DNA from: Bacillus sp. FSL K6-3431
GTDB lineage: Bacteria; Bacillota; Bacilli; Bacillales; Bacillaceae_C
Reading direction: 5' to 3'
Assembly (NCBI RefSeq): GCF_038002605.1
Contig: NZ_JBBOCT010000001.1
Span: 1,240,001-1,304,000, forward strand
Length of the DNA: 64,000 bases
In this document: positions 36,036-44,482 of the stretch, piece by piece
Layout: each line of letters begins with the position of its first letter
Numbering within the stretch: the stretch's first letter is position 1
Notes under the pieces: model-generated
Databases searched by the model: none
The model's input: only the letters and a program-made list of their open reading frames with translations
Told to the model about the DNA's origin: nothing
Translations under genes and position numbers: made by a program

Positions 36036-36495
36036 AAAACCCTAAAATAGCTTTGATTAATGACGTTGTTTCTCCGCCTTGATAAATAATATAAAGTAAG
36101 AGATACACAATGACACCTGTTATACCAGTAAAAAACCAGATAATACTCGTATAAGGACCTAATTTGCGATGTATCTCTCGCTTATTCTTATAACCCGTCC
36201 ATAAAGAAATAATTCCTATAACTGCACCAGTAGTAGCAAGTGTAATATGAAAAATAAGAAAAACTGTATAAATCATTTTATATTCATCAGGTCCACCAAA
36301 AGAAGTATTGCCTACAAAGATCGTGCGGCTTGAATAAATAATAAAGAAAATAATCGCAAATACACCAGCAAGTGTCATCGCTTTTCTATGCCCTGCGATG
36401 TCGTTTTTTCTAATTTTACTCCAACCGATTGCAACGAGCACTGCACTTATGACAATACATACTGTACTTATTGTTGGCATTATCGGAACTGTCAT
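36034..36495 (-). CDS. ctaM: DUF420 family membrane protein, probable oxidase assembly factor CtaM
   Basis: 153 residues with five membrane segments and the family histidines (AGHRKAM, FHITLAT, IHRKLG). DUF420 proteins include YozB of B. subtilis and CtaM of Staphylococcus aureus, which is needed for the aa3-type heme-copper oxidase. Here the gene follows ctaG at 58 bases, which supports a role in maturation of the caa3 oxidase. AGGAAGG lies 10-11 bases before the ATG. The symbol rests on family and context. Confidence 0.8.
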   Translation of the reverse strand: MTVPIMPTISTVCIVISAVLVAIGWSKIRKNDIAGHRKAMTLAGVFAIIFFIIYSSRTIFVGNTSFGGPDEYKMIYTVFLIFHITLATTGAVIGIISLWTGYKNKREIHRKLGPYTSIIWFFTGITGVIVYLLLYIIYQGGETTSLIKAILGF

Positions 36496-36553
36496 AATCT
36501 ATAATTCCTTCCTAAAACTTAATATATGTATGGAGAGCAGTTACCACCTATGA

Positions 36554-37471
36554 TCATTCAGCATGACGAGGTTCTTGATGCTGGAGCCTTGTAGCTGCTT
36601 CATTGATTTGATTACCTTCTTCCTGCTCTCTCTTATACCATTCAAAGAAAACTTTCGCTAACATAAAACCAAGTACAATTTCTTGAATTAGTTTCATTAT
36701 GACGCCACCAAGCTGTTGATCTTCTTGCGCTGGCATATTTGTAAATAATTCTGGTCCACTGATGGATAAGTTAGATAAAGTACTACCTGGTACACAAAGT
36801 GCCATCGCCTTCATCCACATTTCTCCATCAGTATATGTCCCATACATCGCCGCGGGAGCAAAAATGATTAATGCACAGGCAGGAGTAAGCAAGACACCAT
36901 CACCGATAATATAACCTACTTTTTTCAAACCGTGTAATCGGTGTTGACCTTCTAATTTATTTAATAGTGGCCACCATAAGAAAATAGCTAAAACAAATAG
37001 AAATATTGTATATAGCGCATGAACCACTATATTCATTTTAACAGCATCCATTACTAATGGGATATGATAAATAGAAAAGAATCCATTAAATACAATCAAA
37101 GCAACTAATGGTTTTGTAAAAAAAGCAAAACCCTTTTTAATTGTCGGATATTCAATTACTTTAAGCCATACCCAATTCGGAATACTTGCTACAAGGATTG
37201 GTGGAATGACTATATATAGAAAAGCCATTTGCACCATATGAAAAGTGAACATAATATGTGCTACAAGATCTACTGGAGAGCCTTTTGTAACATAAAGCAA
37301 GATCATAGAAATTAAAAATAGGACTGCTTGGCCTTTTTTTAACGGTTCACTATCTTTAAATTTATGACGATATTTAACTGTTAGTAAAAAGTAACCCACA
37401 ATCAATAACAAGACAAAAATCATAAAATATGGACTCCATAGTGCTCGGAATCCAAAAATACTTAAAGGCAT
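36554..37471 (-). CDS. ctaG: Cytochrome c oxidase assembly factor CtaG (Caa3_CtaG)
   Basis: 305 residues with seven membrane segments. Motifs: FGFRALWSPYF at the start, LVAHIMFTFHMVQMAFLYIVIPPIL (about 70-94) and YHIPLVMDAV..HALYTIFLFVLAIFLWWPLL, with histidines suited to metal binding. It is needed for the caa3 oxidase in B. subtilis, probably for copper insertion. AAGAGGTGAGGG precedes the ATG. It is separated from ctaF by 446 bases with a terminator, so unlike a simple ctaCDEFG run it probably has its own promoter. Confidence 0.92.
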   Translation of the reverse strand: MPLSIFGFRALWSPYFMIFVLLLIVGYFLLTVKYRHKFKDSEPLKKGQAVLFLISMILLYVTKGSPVDLVAHIMFTFHMVQMAFLYIVIPPILVASIPNWVWLKVIEYPTIKKGFAFFTKPLVALIVFNGFFSIYHIPLVMDAVKMNIVVHALYTIFLFVLAIFLWWPLLNKLEGQHRLHGLKKVGYIIGDGVLLTPACALIIFAPAAMYGTYTDGEMWMKAMALCVPGSTLSNLSISGPELFTNMPAQEDQQLGGVIMKLIQEIVLGFMLAKVFFEWYKREQEEGNQINEAATRLQHQEPRHAE

Positions 37472-37881
37472 TACACCCTCACCTCTTCTTTAGAATGGAT
37501 CCACCTATCCTTCATTATACTTTTCCGTTCACCTATATTCAATGATAGCGATTGACAAGTTAATGACAATAAAAAAGCGGAATTGACCCTTTAAGAAATA
37601 TAACACCTAAAATGGCACTTCCTGTGTCAACATCTGTATAACCACCATTCACAAGGCGACTACATACCCCTAGAAACCTCCGTATAAGACAAAGGGAGAA
37701 TTTTTTATCAACTTCTCATAAGCAGTAGCAGAAAAGCGTGTTACTGTAGCCAGACAATAAAAAAATGAAGCACTGAATATTAGCTATTTTGTGGCTCTCC
37801 AACAAGCCAATCAAAGCATTGATGGTTTTAGGGTGGTAAACCTTAATCGATCATATCGTTTATAATGATGAATACTAACGC
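37472..37881. other. Spacer between ctaG and the ctaF terminator
   Basis: About 410 bases that should carry the ctaG-ctaM promoter. I see no gene, dispersed repeat or RNA motif here. Confidence 0.35.
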
Positions 37882-37911
37882 AAAAAGCCAGCCGAAACCG
37901 GCTGGCTTTTT
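37882..37911. terminator. Terminator of ctaCDEF
   Basis: AAAAAGCCAGCCG pairs with CGGCTGGCTTTTT across a GAAAC-type loop; T-runs on both strands. It starts six bases after the ctaF stop. Confidence 0.9.
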
Positions 37912-37917
37912 ATGAAA

Positions 37918-38250
37918 TTACCACCAAACAATTGTCATGAATGTAAGGATTGTTACAAATCCAATAATCATGCCTCCGTACATAAACAATTGTGGAGCTT
38001 CATGCCCTTTATGACTCATATGCATGAAATAATAAAGTTGAAATATTACTTGAACAATAGCTAGTAAAAGAATTACTGGAATGACAAACCATTTATCAAA
38101 ACCAGCGTAAACAGTAGCAAAAGCGATAATTGTTAAAAAAATCGATATCGCAAATGAAACCACTTGGTAACGCATTTCTTCTGCATTTTTTCTACGGCGA
38201 TATTCATATTCAACTTGAGAATTGCCAGAAATCAAATGTTGGTTTTCCAT
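37918..38250 (-). CDS. ctaF: Cytochrome caa3 oxidase subunit IV
   Basis: 110 residues with three membrane segments and the subunit IVB pattern (YQVVSFAISIFLTIIAFATVYAGF, VIFQLYYFMHMSHKGHE, and a final IGFVTILTFMTIVWW). A structural subunit of the terminal oxidase. It starts 3 bases after the ctaE stop and ends the operon. Confidence 0.94.
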   Translation of the reverse strand: MENQHLISGNSQVEYEYRRRKNAEEMRYQVVSFAISIFLTIIAFATVYAGFDKWFVIPVILLLAIVQVIFQLYYFMHMSHKGHEAPQLFMYGGMIIGFVTILTFMTIVWW

Positions 38251-38253
38251 CTT

Positions 38254-38880
38254 TTATCCCACCATTCCCATTAAATATACGACAGTGAAAATAAATACCC
38301 AAACAACATCAATAAAGTGCCAATATAGGCTGGCAACGTAAAACTTTGGAGCGTTGTATAGGCTTAATCCTCTCTTCGCGTTTCGAACCATCAGTGCAAT
38401 GATCCAACTGAGACCAAATACTACGTGACCTCCATGGAATCCAACAAGTGTATAAAATGCTGAACTGAATGCACTTGAAGTAAATCCAAAACCTTCTTTA
38501 GTATAGTGCACAAACTCATAGATTTCTAATCCTAAGAATGTTACACCTAAAAGAACTGTTATTAATAACCATGCTTGCATTTTTTTGAAATGATAATTCT
38601 TCATATGGTAAATCGCATATACACTCGTGATTGAACTTGTTAGGAGAACCATTGTCATTAGAAATGCTAATGGTAATCCAAAAATATCTTTTGCAACGAT
38701 ATCCGTATTAGTAGGAACTTTATCCTTTAGCGCCAAATATGTTGCAAAGAGTGAGGCGAATAATACTGTCTCGCCTCCAAGAAAGAACCAGAAACCCAAA
38801 AATTTATTTTTTCCTTCTAAGCTAGCTCTTTCGGGTGCCTCAGGCCATGTTTTTGGTGTAAATTGCTCTTCAACATGCAT
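38254..38880 (-). CDS. ctaE: Cytochrome caa3 oxidase subunit III
   Basis: 208 residues with five membrane segments. Family motifs include ALKDKVPTN after the second segment, the GFHGGHVVFGLSWI stretch and HFIDVVWVFIFTVVYLMG at the end. It stabilises subunit I in the membrane. The ATG overlaps the last base of ctaD, so the two are coupled; ctaF follows at once. Confidence 0.95.
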   Translation of the reverse strand: MHVEEQFTPKTWPEAPERASLEGKNKFLGFWFFLGGETVLFASLFATYLALKDKVPTNTDIVAKDIFGLPLAFLMTMVLLTSSITSVYAIYHMKNYHFKKMQAWLLITVLLGVTFLGLEIYEFVHYTKEGFGFTSSAFSSAFYTLVGFHGGHVVFGLSWIIALMVRNAKRGLSLYNAPKFYVASLYWHFIDVVWVFIFTVVYLMGMVG

Positions 38881-40754
38881 TATGCCTTTACCCCCTTATT
38901 TTTATTATCGTCCTCTAATTCTGCTTTCGTAATATGGAAACCATGATCATCTTTCAATGATCTTATTAACATAGAACCAAATGCAATGACAAGTCCGATG
39001 ATTAATACTGGAAGACCCCAAGCTTGCTCTGTGCGATAAATTACACCAAATGATGCAATAAACAGACCAAGTGAAATAAATATCGGTAAGATCGAACCGT
39101 TAGGCATATGCACATCACCGACTGGCTCTGCAGGTGTCATTTCCGTTTTACCTTCCATTTTTTCAATCCAGTAAGCATCAATTCCGCGAACTAAAGGAAG
39201 TTGCTTAAAGTTATAAAACGGAGGTGGTGACGGTATGGACCATTCAAGCGTACGGCCGTCTCCCCATGGATCGCTTCCAACCTTAACATTTTTCACTTGT
39301 GTGATAATAACATTATAAAGCAGAATTAAGATTGCAACAGCCATAAAGCCTGCCCCAATAGAACTGATTAAGTTACCTGTATTTAAACCTTGACCAGGTA
39401 AATAAGTTACAATTCTTCTCGGCATACCCATTAGACCTAAGAAATGCTGAATGAAGAATGTCAAATGGAAACCTAGTAAAAATAATACGAATGTTACTTT
39501 ACCTAATGTTTCATTTAACATTGTCCCAAACATTTTCGGCCAATAAAAATGAGTCGCTGCCAATATTCCTAACACAACCCCACCAACAATTACATAGTGG
39601 AAGTGAGCTACGACAAAATATGTATCATGAAATTGATAGTCCGCAGGTGCTGCAGCAACCATGATACCTGTCACACCACCCATTACAAATGATGGGATAA
39701 ATGCGGCCGCATATAGCATGGGAGTTGTAAATTTAATACTTCCGCCCCACATCGTAAACAACCAGTTAAATATTTTAATTCCAGTTGGCACGGCGATTGC
39801 CATGGATGCTACTGCAAAGATTGCATTTGCAATATTACCAAGACCAACTGTGAACATATGGTGAGCCCAAACCATAAATCCTAGGAAACCAATTAATACT
39901 GTAGCGAATACCATTGAAGAATATCCGAATAGGCGTTTCCTTGAAAATGTAGCGAATATCTCAGAAAATATACCGAATGCTGGCAATATTAGAATATATA
40001 CCTCTGGGTGACCAAATATCCAGAAGAAATGTTCCCAAATAATTGTGTTTCCTCCCATTGTAACATCGAAAAAGTTTGCTCCAAACATTCTATCGAATGT
40101 AAGCAAAAACAATGCAACTGTTAGTGGAGGGAAAGCAAATAATATTAGTGCTGATGCAACAAAAGTTGTCCAAGAAAACATCGGCATGCGCATATAAGTC
40201 ATACCAGGTGCTCGCATATTAATAAGCGTAACGAGGAAGTTAATTCCTCCCATTAATGTACCAAACCCAGATATCTGAATACCTAGTGCATAATAATCAA
40301 TTCCATGGCCTGGCGAGGCAATCGAAAGTGATGCATATGATGTCCAACCTGCATCAGGTGCTCCTCCAAAGAACCATGAAAGATTTAAAAGCAATCCTCC
40401 AAAGAAGAAAAGCCAGAAACCTAAAGAGTTTAAAAACGGAAATGCCACGTCACGTGCACCGATTTGCAATGGCATTATTAAGTTCATAAACCCTATTAAT
40501 ATCGGCATGGCTGCTAGGAATATCATCGTAACCCCATGCATCGTAAGCATTTCATTAAATAGACTAGCATTAACAAAGTTGCTGTCCGGAACAGCTAATT
40601 GAATTCGTATAATTAGTGCTTCAAGTCCGCCAATTAAAAAGAAAAAACCACCTGCTGCAATATATAATACAGCAATCTTTTTATGGTCTACTGTTGTCAT
40701 GTAGTCCCATAGCGTAGCTCCAAAACCCCTTTTTTGAGCAATACTACTACTCAC
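38880..40754 (-). CDS. ctaD: Cytochrome caa3 oxidase subunit I
   Basis: The catalytic heme-copper subunit: reduces O2 and pumps protons. 624 residues and about 14 membrane segments, the length of the B. subtilis protein. Key residues: low-spin heme ligand in MHGVTMIFLAAMP (about 73-85), GHPEVYILILP with the CuB histidine and crosslinked tyrosine, a WAHHMFTVG pair of CuB histidines and VAHFHYVIVGG for both heme ligands. The start is GTG at 40752-40754 after GGAGGT with a 7-base gap. It lies 26 bases after ctaC. Confidence 0.97.
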   Translation of the reverse strand: MSSSIAQKRGFGATLWDYMTTVDHKKIAVLYIAAGGFFFLIGGLEALIIRIQLAVPDSNFVNASLFNEMLTMHGVTMIFLAAMPILIGFMNLIMPLQIGARDVAFPFLNSLGFWLFFFGGLLLNLSWFFGGAPDAGWTSYASLSIASPGHGIDYYALGIQISGFGTLMGGINFLVTLINMRAPGMTYMRMPMFSWTTFVASALILFAFPPLTVALFLLTFDRMFGANFFDVTMGGNTIIWEHFFWIFGHPEVYILILPAFGIFSEIFATFSRKRLFGYSSMVFATVLIGFLGFMVWAHHMFTVGLGNIANAIFAVASMAIAVPTGIKIFNWLFTMWGGSIKFTTPMLYAAAFIPSFVMGGVTGIMVAAAPADYQFHDTYFVVAHFHYVIVGGVVLGILAATHFYWPKMFGTMLNETLGKVTFVLFLLGFHLTFFIQHFLGLMGMPRRIVTYLPGQGLNTGNLISSIGAGFMAVAILILLYNVIITQVKNVKVGSDPWGDGRTLEWSIPSPPPFYNFKQLPLVRGIDAYWIEKMEGKTEMTPAEPVGDVHMPNGSILPIFISLGLFIASFGVIYRTEQAWGLPVLIIGLVIAFGSMLIRSLKDDHGFHITKAELEDDNKNKGVKA

Positions 40755-40779
40755 ATTTAGACCTCCTCTTCAAAAAAAC

Positions 40780-41862
40780 TTATTTATTCTGTACTTTTAA
40801 TCCCATTAAGTATTCCGTTAAAGCCTCTATTTCTTCAGGCTTTAATTCCGGATACGTACCAGTCATTTTATTACCTGGTTTAATTTTCTCCGGATCTTGA
40901 AGCCATCTCTCTAACTCTTCTTCTGTATGATCTAAAATCCCTGCAATCTTTTCTCTTTCACCAAAGTTAGTTAAGTTTGGTGCTCGTCTAGTTTGTGCAG
41001 GTGCTTCATTGCTAGGCGATACAGCATGACACTGGATACAGCTTTGAGTAAAGATTTCTTCCCCTTGTTTCGCAAGATCTGTCGTAGCTGCAGGCGCTTC
41101 AGCGTTTTGCATATCAGCTACCCAATTATCAAAATCACCTTTTGACATTGCTTTTACTTTAAAATCCATATATCCATGAGAAGGTCCACAAAGTTCCGCA
41201 CATTTTCCGTAGAAAATATCGCCTGCTTCCTTCGATTTTTCAGGATCTACTTGCAACCAGAATTTATTAATATTATCTGGGTTTGTATCAAGTTTACCAC
41301 CTAATGGAGGGATCCAGAACGAATGCTTAACGTCAGCAGATGTTACTTGAAAATAAACCTTTTCGTCTGTCGGTATAACAAGGTCTTGACTCGTTACGAT
41401 ACCTAGATCAGGATATTCAAATTCCCACCAATATAAATGTGCTCTAACGTTAACAACTAGCGCTTCAGGATTACCATCAGCATCTTTCTTACCAATTGCA
41501 GAAACATCTCCTTGACTGAATGTCTGTGCAACTGTTGGTACTGCTAAAATTAAAAGTAGTATGATAGGAATAACAGTCCAAACAATTTCTAAAACATGAC
41601 TACCTTCAACCTGTTTAGGAATCTTGTTTTCGTCACCCTTTTTACGGCGAAAACGGACCATAATAATAGTAAATATTACTACCACTACTACGATAACCAA
41701 TGCCATGATTCCGATACTAAGTAGTATCAAATCATATTGCTGCTGAGCAACTTCACCTGCTGGTTTTAATGCAGATAAAAATGGCTTGCCACAGCCTGAA
41801 AGTATAAGCGCTAACATCGTAAAAACTGATAATAAACGCCCTTTTCTCAGCCATTTTTTCAT
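40780..41862 (-). CDS. ctaC: Cytochrome caa3 oxidase subunit II with fused cytochrome c
   Basis: 360 residues: lipoprotein signal ending LILSGC, two membrane segments (about 40-65 and 85-110), a cupredoxin domain with the CuA set HSFWIPPLGGK and CAELCGPSHGYM, and a C-terminal cytochrome c domain with CIQCH (about 285) and a distal methionine near MTGTYPEL. The fused cytochrome makes this a caa3 enzyme. I use the ATG at 41860-41862 (MKKWLRKGRLL); GAGGGG is 12 bases upstream, a little far, while the ATG 11 codons earlier has no site. Confidence 0.94.
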   Translation of the reverse strand: MKKWLRKGRLLSVFTMLALILSGCGKPFLSALKPAGEVAQQQYDLILLSIGIMALVIVVVVVIFTIIMVRFRRKKGDENKIPKQVEGSHVLEIVWTVIPIILLLILAVPTVAQTFSQGDVSAIGKKDADGNPEALVVNVRAHLYWWEFEYPDLGIVTSQDLVIPTDEKVYFQVTSADVKHSFWIPPLGGKLDTNPDNINKFWLQVDPEKSKEAGDIFYGKCAELCGPSHGYMDFKVKAMSKGDFDNWVADMQNAEAPAATTDLAKQGEEIFTQSCIQCHAVSPSNEAPAQTRRAPNLTNFGEREKIAGILDHTEEELERWLQDPEKIKPGNKMTGTYPELKPEEIEALTEYLMGLKVQNK

Positions 41863-42006
41863 AGTGAATTCAAACCCCTCTTTCTTAATTGTCATTGCGG
41901 TAACAAAGACCGATTATTTCTATATATGGATTTCTTATAAAAGAAAGAATTCCCTAGCAATTAGTACACAGCATTTTATGCTGTTTGACGTGCCTTGATG
42001 TTTTCT

Positions 42007-42921
42007 TTAAATAACAGACAGGATGACCATTGCTGTAAACAGAATCGTCAAATAGTTTAAAGAATATACAAACATTTGTGTCGCCCATTTAATATCATCC
42101 TTTTTCCTATACCCCATAAGTCCGATTGTAAGCCAACCTAAATTTAAAACCGTCATAAGAATAATAAACGGAGTACCTAAGGATTTCATGAAAAACGGAA
42201 TTGGGAGAAGCAATACTATCCACGCAACAATATGTAGTTTTGTAACAGCGAAACCTTTAACAACAGGCAACATAGGAATGCCAGCTGTTCTATATTCTTC
42301 CACTCTTCTCATTGCTAATGCATAGAAATGGGGAGGCTGCCAAATAAACATGATGAAGAACAGCATCCAAGCCATTGGAGGCAATGTAGGATCTACCGCC
42401 GCCCATCCTATTAATGGTGGAACAGCTCCAGATATGCTGCCAATAATCGTATTACTAACATACAATCTTTTCGACCACATACTATAGAGTACCACATATG
42501 TAAAGACTCCAATAACGCCGATAATTCCAGTAGTGATATTCATCATAAAAAGCATTAGCAACCCTATTATAACAAAAGTAAAACCGATTACTAGCACTTT
42601 TGATCCGCTAATTTTTCCTGTGACTGTTGGTCGGCCCTTTGTCCGTTCCATTACTGGATCAATATCACGATCGATGTAGTTATTTAATGCACATGCCCCT
42701 GCTATAATTAGAGATGAGCCTAACATCGTAATGATCACAATATTAAGGGATTGTAAGAAATGTCTATCTGTTAGCATAAACGCCAACCATAAACCAGTAA
42801 ATGTAGTAATCGCGTTTGAATTTACAATACCAATCTTTATTAATGCCGTAAAATTTTTCCATGTAGATGTGGGATGACTTACAGCTTCTTCGACTGTTGT
42901 TAAAACACGACTGTTTCCCAT
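42007..42921 (-). CDS. ctaB: Protoheme IX farnesyltransferase (heme O synthase)
   Basis: Converts heme B to heme O in the membrane. 304 residues with about nine membrane segments. The UbiA-type substrate motif [19 protein letters not shown] (about 85-103) and a second YTDAVD-like region (YSMWSKR) are present. AAGGAGG precedes the ATG with a 7-base gap. First gene before ctaC on the minus strand and divergent from ctaA, which performs the next step, as in B. subtilis. Confidence 0.96.
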   Translation of the reverse strand: MGNSRVLTTVEEAVSHPTSTWKNFTALIKIGIVNSNAITTFTGLWLAFMLTDRHFLQSLNIVIITMLGSSLIIAGACALNNYIDRDIDPVMERTKGRPTVTGKISGSKVLVIGFTFVIIGLLMLFMMNITTGIIGVIGVFTYVVLYSMWSKRLYVSNTIIGSISGAVPPLIGWAAVDPTLPPMAWMLFFIMFIWQPPHFYALAMRRVEEYRTAGIPMLPVVKGFAVTKLHIVAWIVLLLPIPFFMKSLGTPFIILMTVLNLGWLTIGLMGYRKKDDIKWATQMFVYSLNYLTILFTAMVILSVI

Positions 42922-43299
42922 TCTTATTACCTCCCTTCTAGAAATATAATAATTACATTCCCTTTCATACTATAATACATAAGTGCTAAGTTTTCTCTTA
43001 TTTAATAAAGATTTCAGTATTTGTTCACTAATTTACCACTTTTTCCAACTATAAATATATTATGTATGACAAACGCACATAGTATATTGTATCATATTTG
43101 CCAAAAAAAAAGGAGTAGACCTATTAAGGCTTCTAGTAATTCATTGATATTGTCATAAGTCTATAACAATTAAATGGATTTACTGGGTTGTAACAATTTT
43201 GTCGGTTGTTTTTTTCTAATTGGTTATGTAGTATCGATAATGGAATTGATTATTATCACTTTGAAAGACTGAAATAAATTATCGTAAGAAGGTGAAGAT
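42922..43299. other. Divergent promoter region of ctaB and ctaA
   Basis: 378 AT-rich bases between two divergent heme A genes. In B. subtilis ResD acts here. I see the two ribosome sites and a TTGTAACAA palindrome (about 43189-43197) but no promoter or ResD box that I would assign with confidence. Confidence 0.4.
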
Positions 43300-44226
43300 T
43301 TGCTCCGCAGTTTAAAATGGTTCTCCGTACTGACAACATTAGTAATGACTGGTGTATTGATTGGTGGAGCTTTAGTTACAAAAACCGGCTCTGAGCTTGG
43401 ATGTGGCAGAACATGGCCACTTTGCAATGGTAAATGGGTCCCAACCGAAATAACCCCTGAGCTTATCGTGGAATTGGCACATCGCCTTGTTTCCGGGAGT
43501 GCTGGCTTACTCGTTTTAGGTCTTGCAATATGGGCCTGGAAAGCAATTGGGCATAAAAGAGAAACGAAGCTTCTCGCAATTCTATCTGTTTCTTTCTTAC
43601 TATTACAAGCATTAATTGGGGCTGCTGCAGTTATGTGGCCACAAACTGATTTTGTATTGGCGCTTCACTTCGGAATATCATTGATTTCCTTTGCAACTGT
43701 CTTTTTATTAACCTTACTAATATTCGAAGTGGATCAGAAATTTGATACGAAAACACTTATTATTGATGGGAGAATGAAGTTTCACATCATAGGAGTAACG
43801 CTATATAGTTATGCTGTTGTTTATACTGGGGCGTTGGTCAGACATACAGAATCAAGCCTTGTATGCAAAGATTGGCCGTTTTGTAATAATAGCGCTTTTT
43901 CATTACCAGCCAATTTATATGAATGGATTCAAATGGGACATAGATTGGCCGCAGGTCTAATTTTTATCTGGATTGGATACATTACAATCCTCGCAATCAA
44001 GCATTATAAACATCAGAAAGTAATGTACTGGGGATGGATCATCGCATTTATCATCGTGACACTCCAGGTTATCGCAGGAGCTGTTGTCGTACTTACAGGT
44101 TTAAACATTTATGTCGCGTTGGCACACGCATTTTTCATTGCTTGTCTGTTTGCTTTACTAAGCTATTTTGTTATGTTACTTACTAGAAACAACCTTACAA
44201 AGGATGTTCAAAAAGTCACCAAATGA
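43300..44226 (+). CDS. ctaA: Heme A synthase CtaA
   Basis: Oxidises the methyl group of heme O to make heme A. 308 residues, eight membrane segments in two similar halves. Heme-ligand histidines lie in ELAHRLVSG (about 60-68), [16 protein letters not shown] and ALAHAFFIA. Two cysteine pairs, CGRTWPLC (about 35-42) and CKDWPFC, are as in the B. subtilis type. The start is TTG at 43300-43302 with AAGGTG upstream. The last six codons (VQKVTK) and the stop lie within repeat C, so the native C-terminus may have been altered by the repeat. Confidence 0.94.
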   Translation: MLRSLKWFSVLTTLVMTGVLIGGALVTKTGSELGCGRTWPLCNGKWVPTEITPELIVELAHRLVSGSAGLLVLGLAIWAWKAIGHKRETKLLAILSVSFLLLQALIGAAAVMWPQTDFVLALHFGISLISFATVFLLTLLIFEVDQKFDTKTLIIDGRMKFHIIGVTLYSYAVVYTGALVRHTESSLVCKDWPFCNNSAFSLPANLYEWIQMGHRLAAGLIFIWIGYITILAIKHYKHQKVMYWGWIIAFIIVTLQVIAGAVVVLTGLNIYVALAHAFFIACLFALLSYFVMLLTRNNLTKDVQKVTK

Positions 44227-44275
44227 GAACCAGAAAATTCCTTTGTTGCTCGGTTTTTCCGGTTCTCACGAGCTA
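44206..44275 (+). repeat. Dispersed repeat C, copy 2, overlapping the ctaA stop
   Basis: Starts GTTCAAAAAGTCACCAAATG and carries GTTGCTCGGTTTTTCCGG and GTTCTCACG, matching the reverse complement of 8190-8261. It covers the last six ctaA codons and the TGA at 44224-44226. The far inverted end is absent, so this copy is truncated or partial. Confidence 0.75.
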
Positions 44276-44375
44276 TATAGGAAGATCTTCTGTTAAAGAG
44301 GAACCTCTGTGTTGCTTATCTCATGTGAGCAACACAGAAATCAGCACATCCTGTGCAAGTCCGATTCAGAAAAAC

Positions 44376-44414
44376 AAAAAACATGAACAGCGATTAATGC
44401 TGTACATGTTTTTT
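44376..44414. terminator. Two-way terminator between ctaA and pycA
   Basis: AAAAAACATG and ACAGC pair with GCTGT and ACATGTTTTTT. It serves the convergent ctaA and pycA genes. A second stem, CTGTGTTGCT/AGCAACACAG (about 44307-44338), lies just before it. Confidence 0.85.
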
Positions 44415-44482
44415 AATAGGTATTAGCTTATATTGTCAGTGCTTGATGAAAATTTCTGTTCCAAAGCTCCAAGATTCACATA

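Noticed and set aside
42922..43299. ResD-type regulatory sites between ctaB and ctaA
   Set aside because: Expected from B. subtilis, but I see only AT-rich sequence and a short palindrome; no box can be assigned reliably.
44223..44426. 67-residue plus-strand frame after ctaA
   Set aside because: Lies in repeat C and the ctaA/pycA terminator; no ribosome site.
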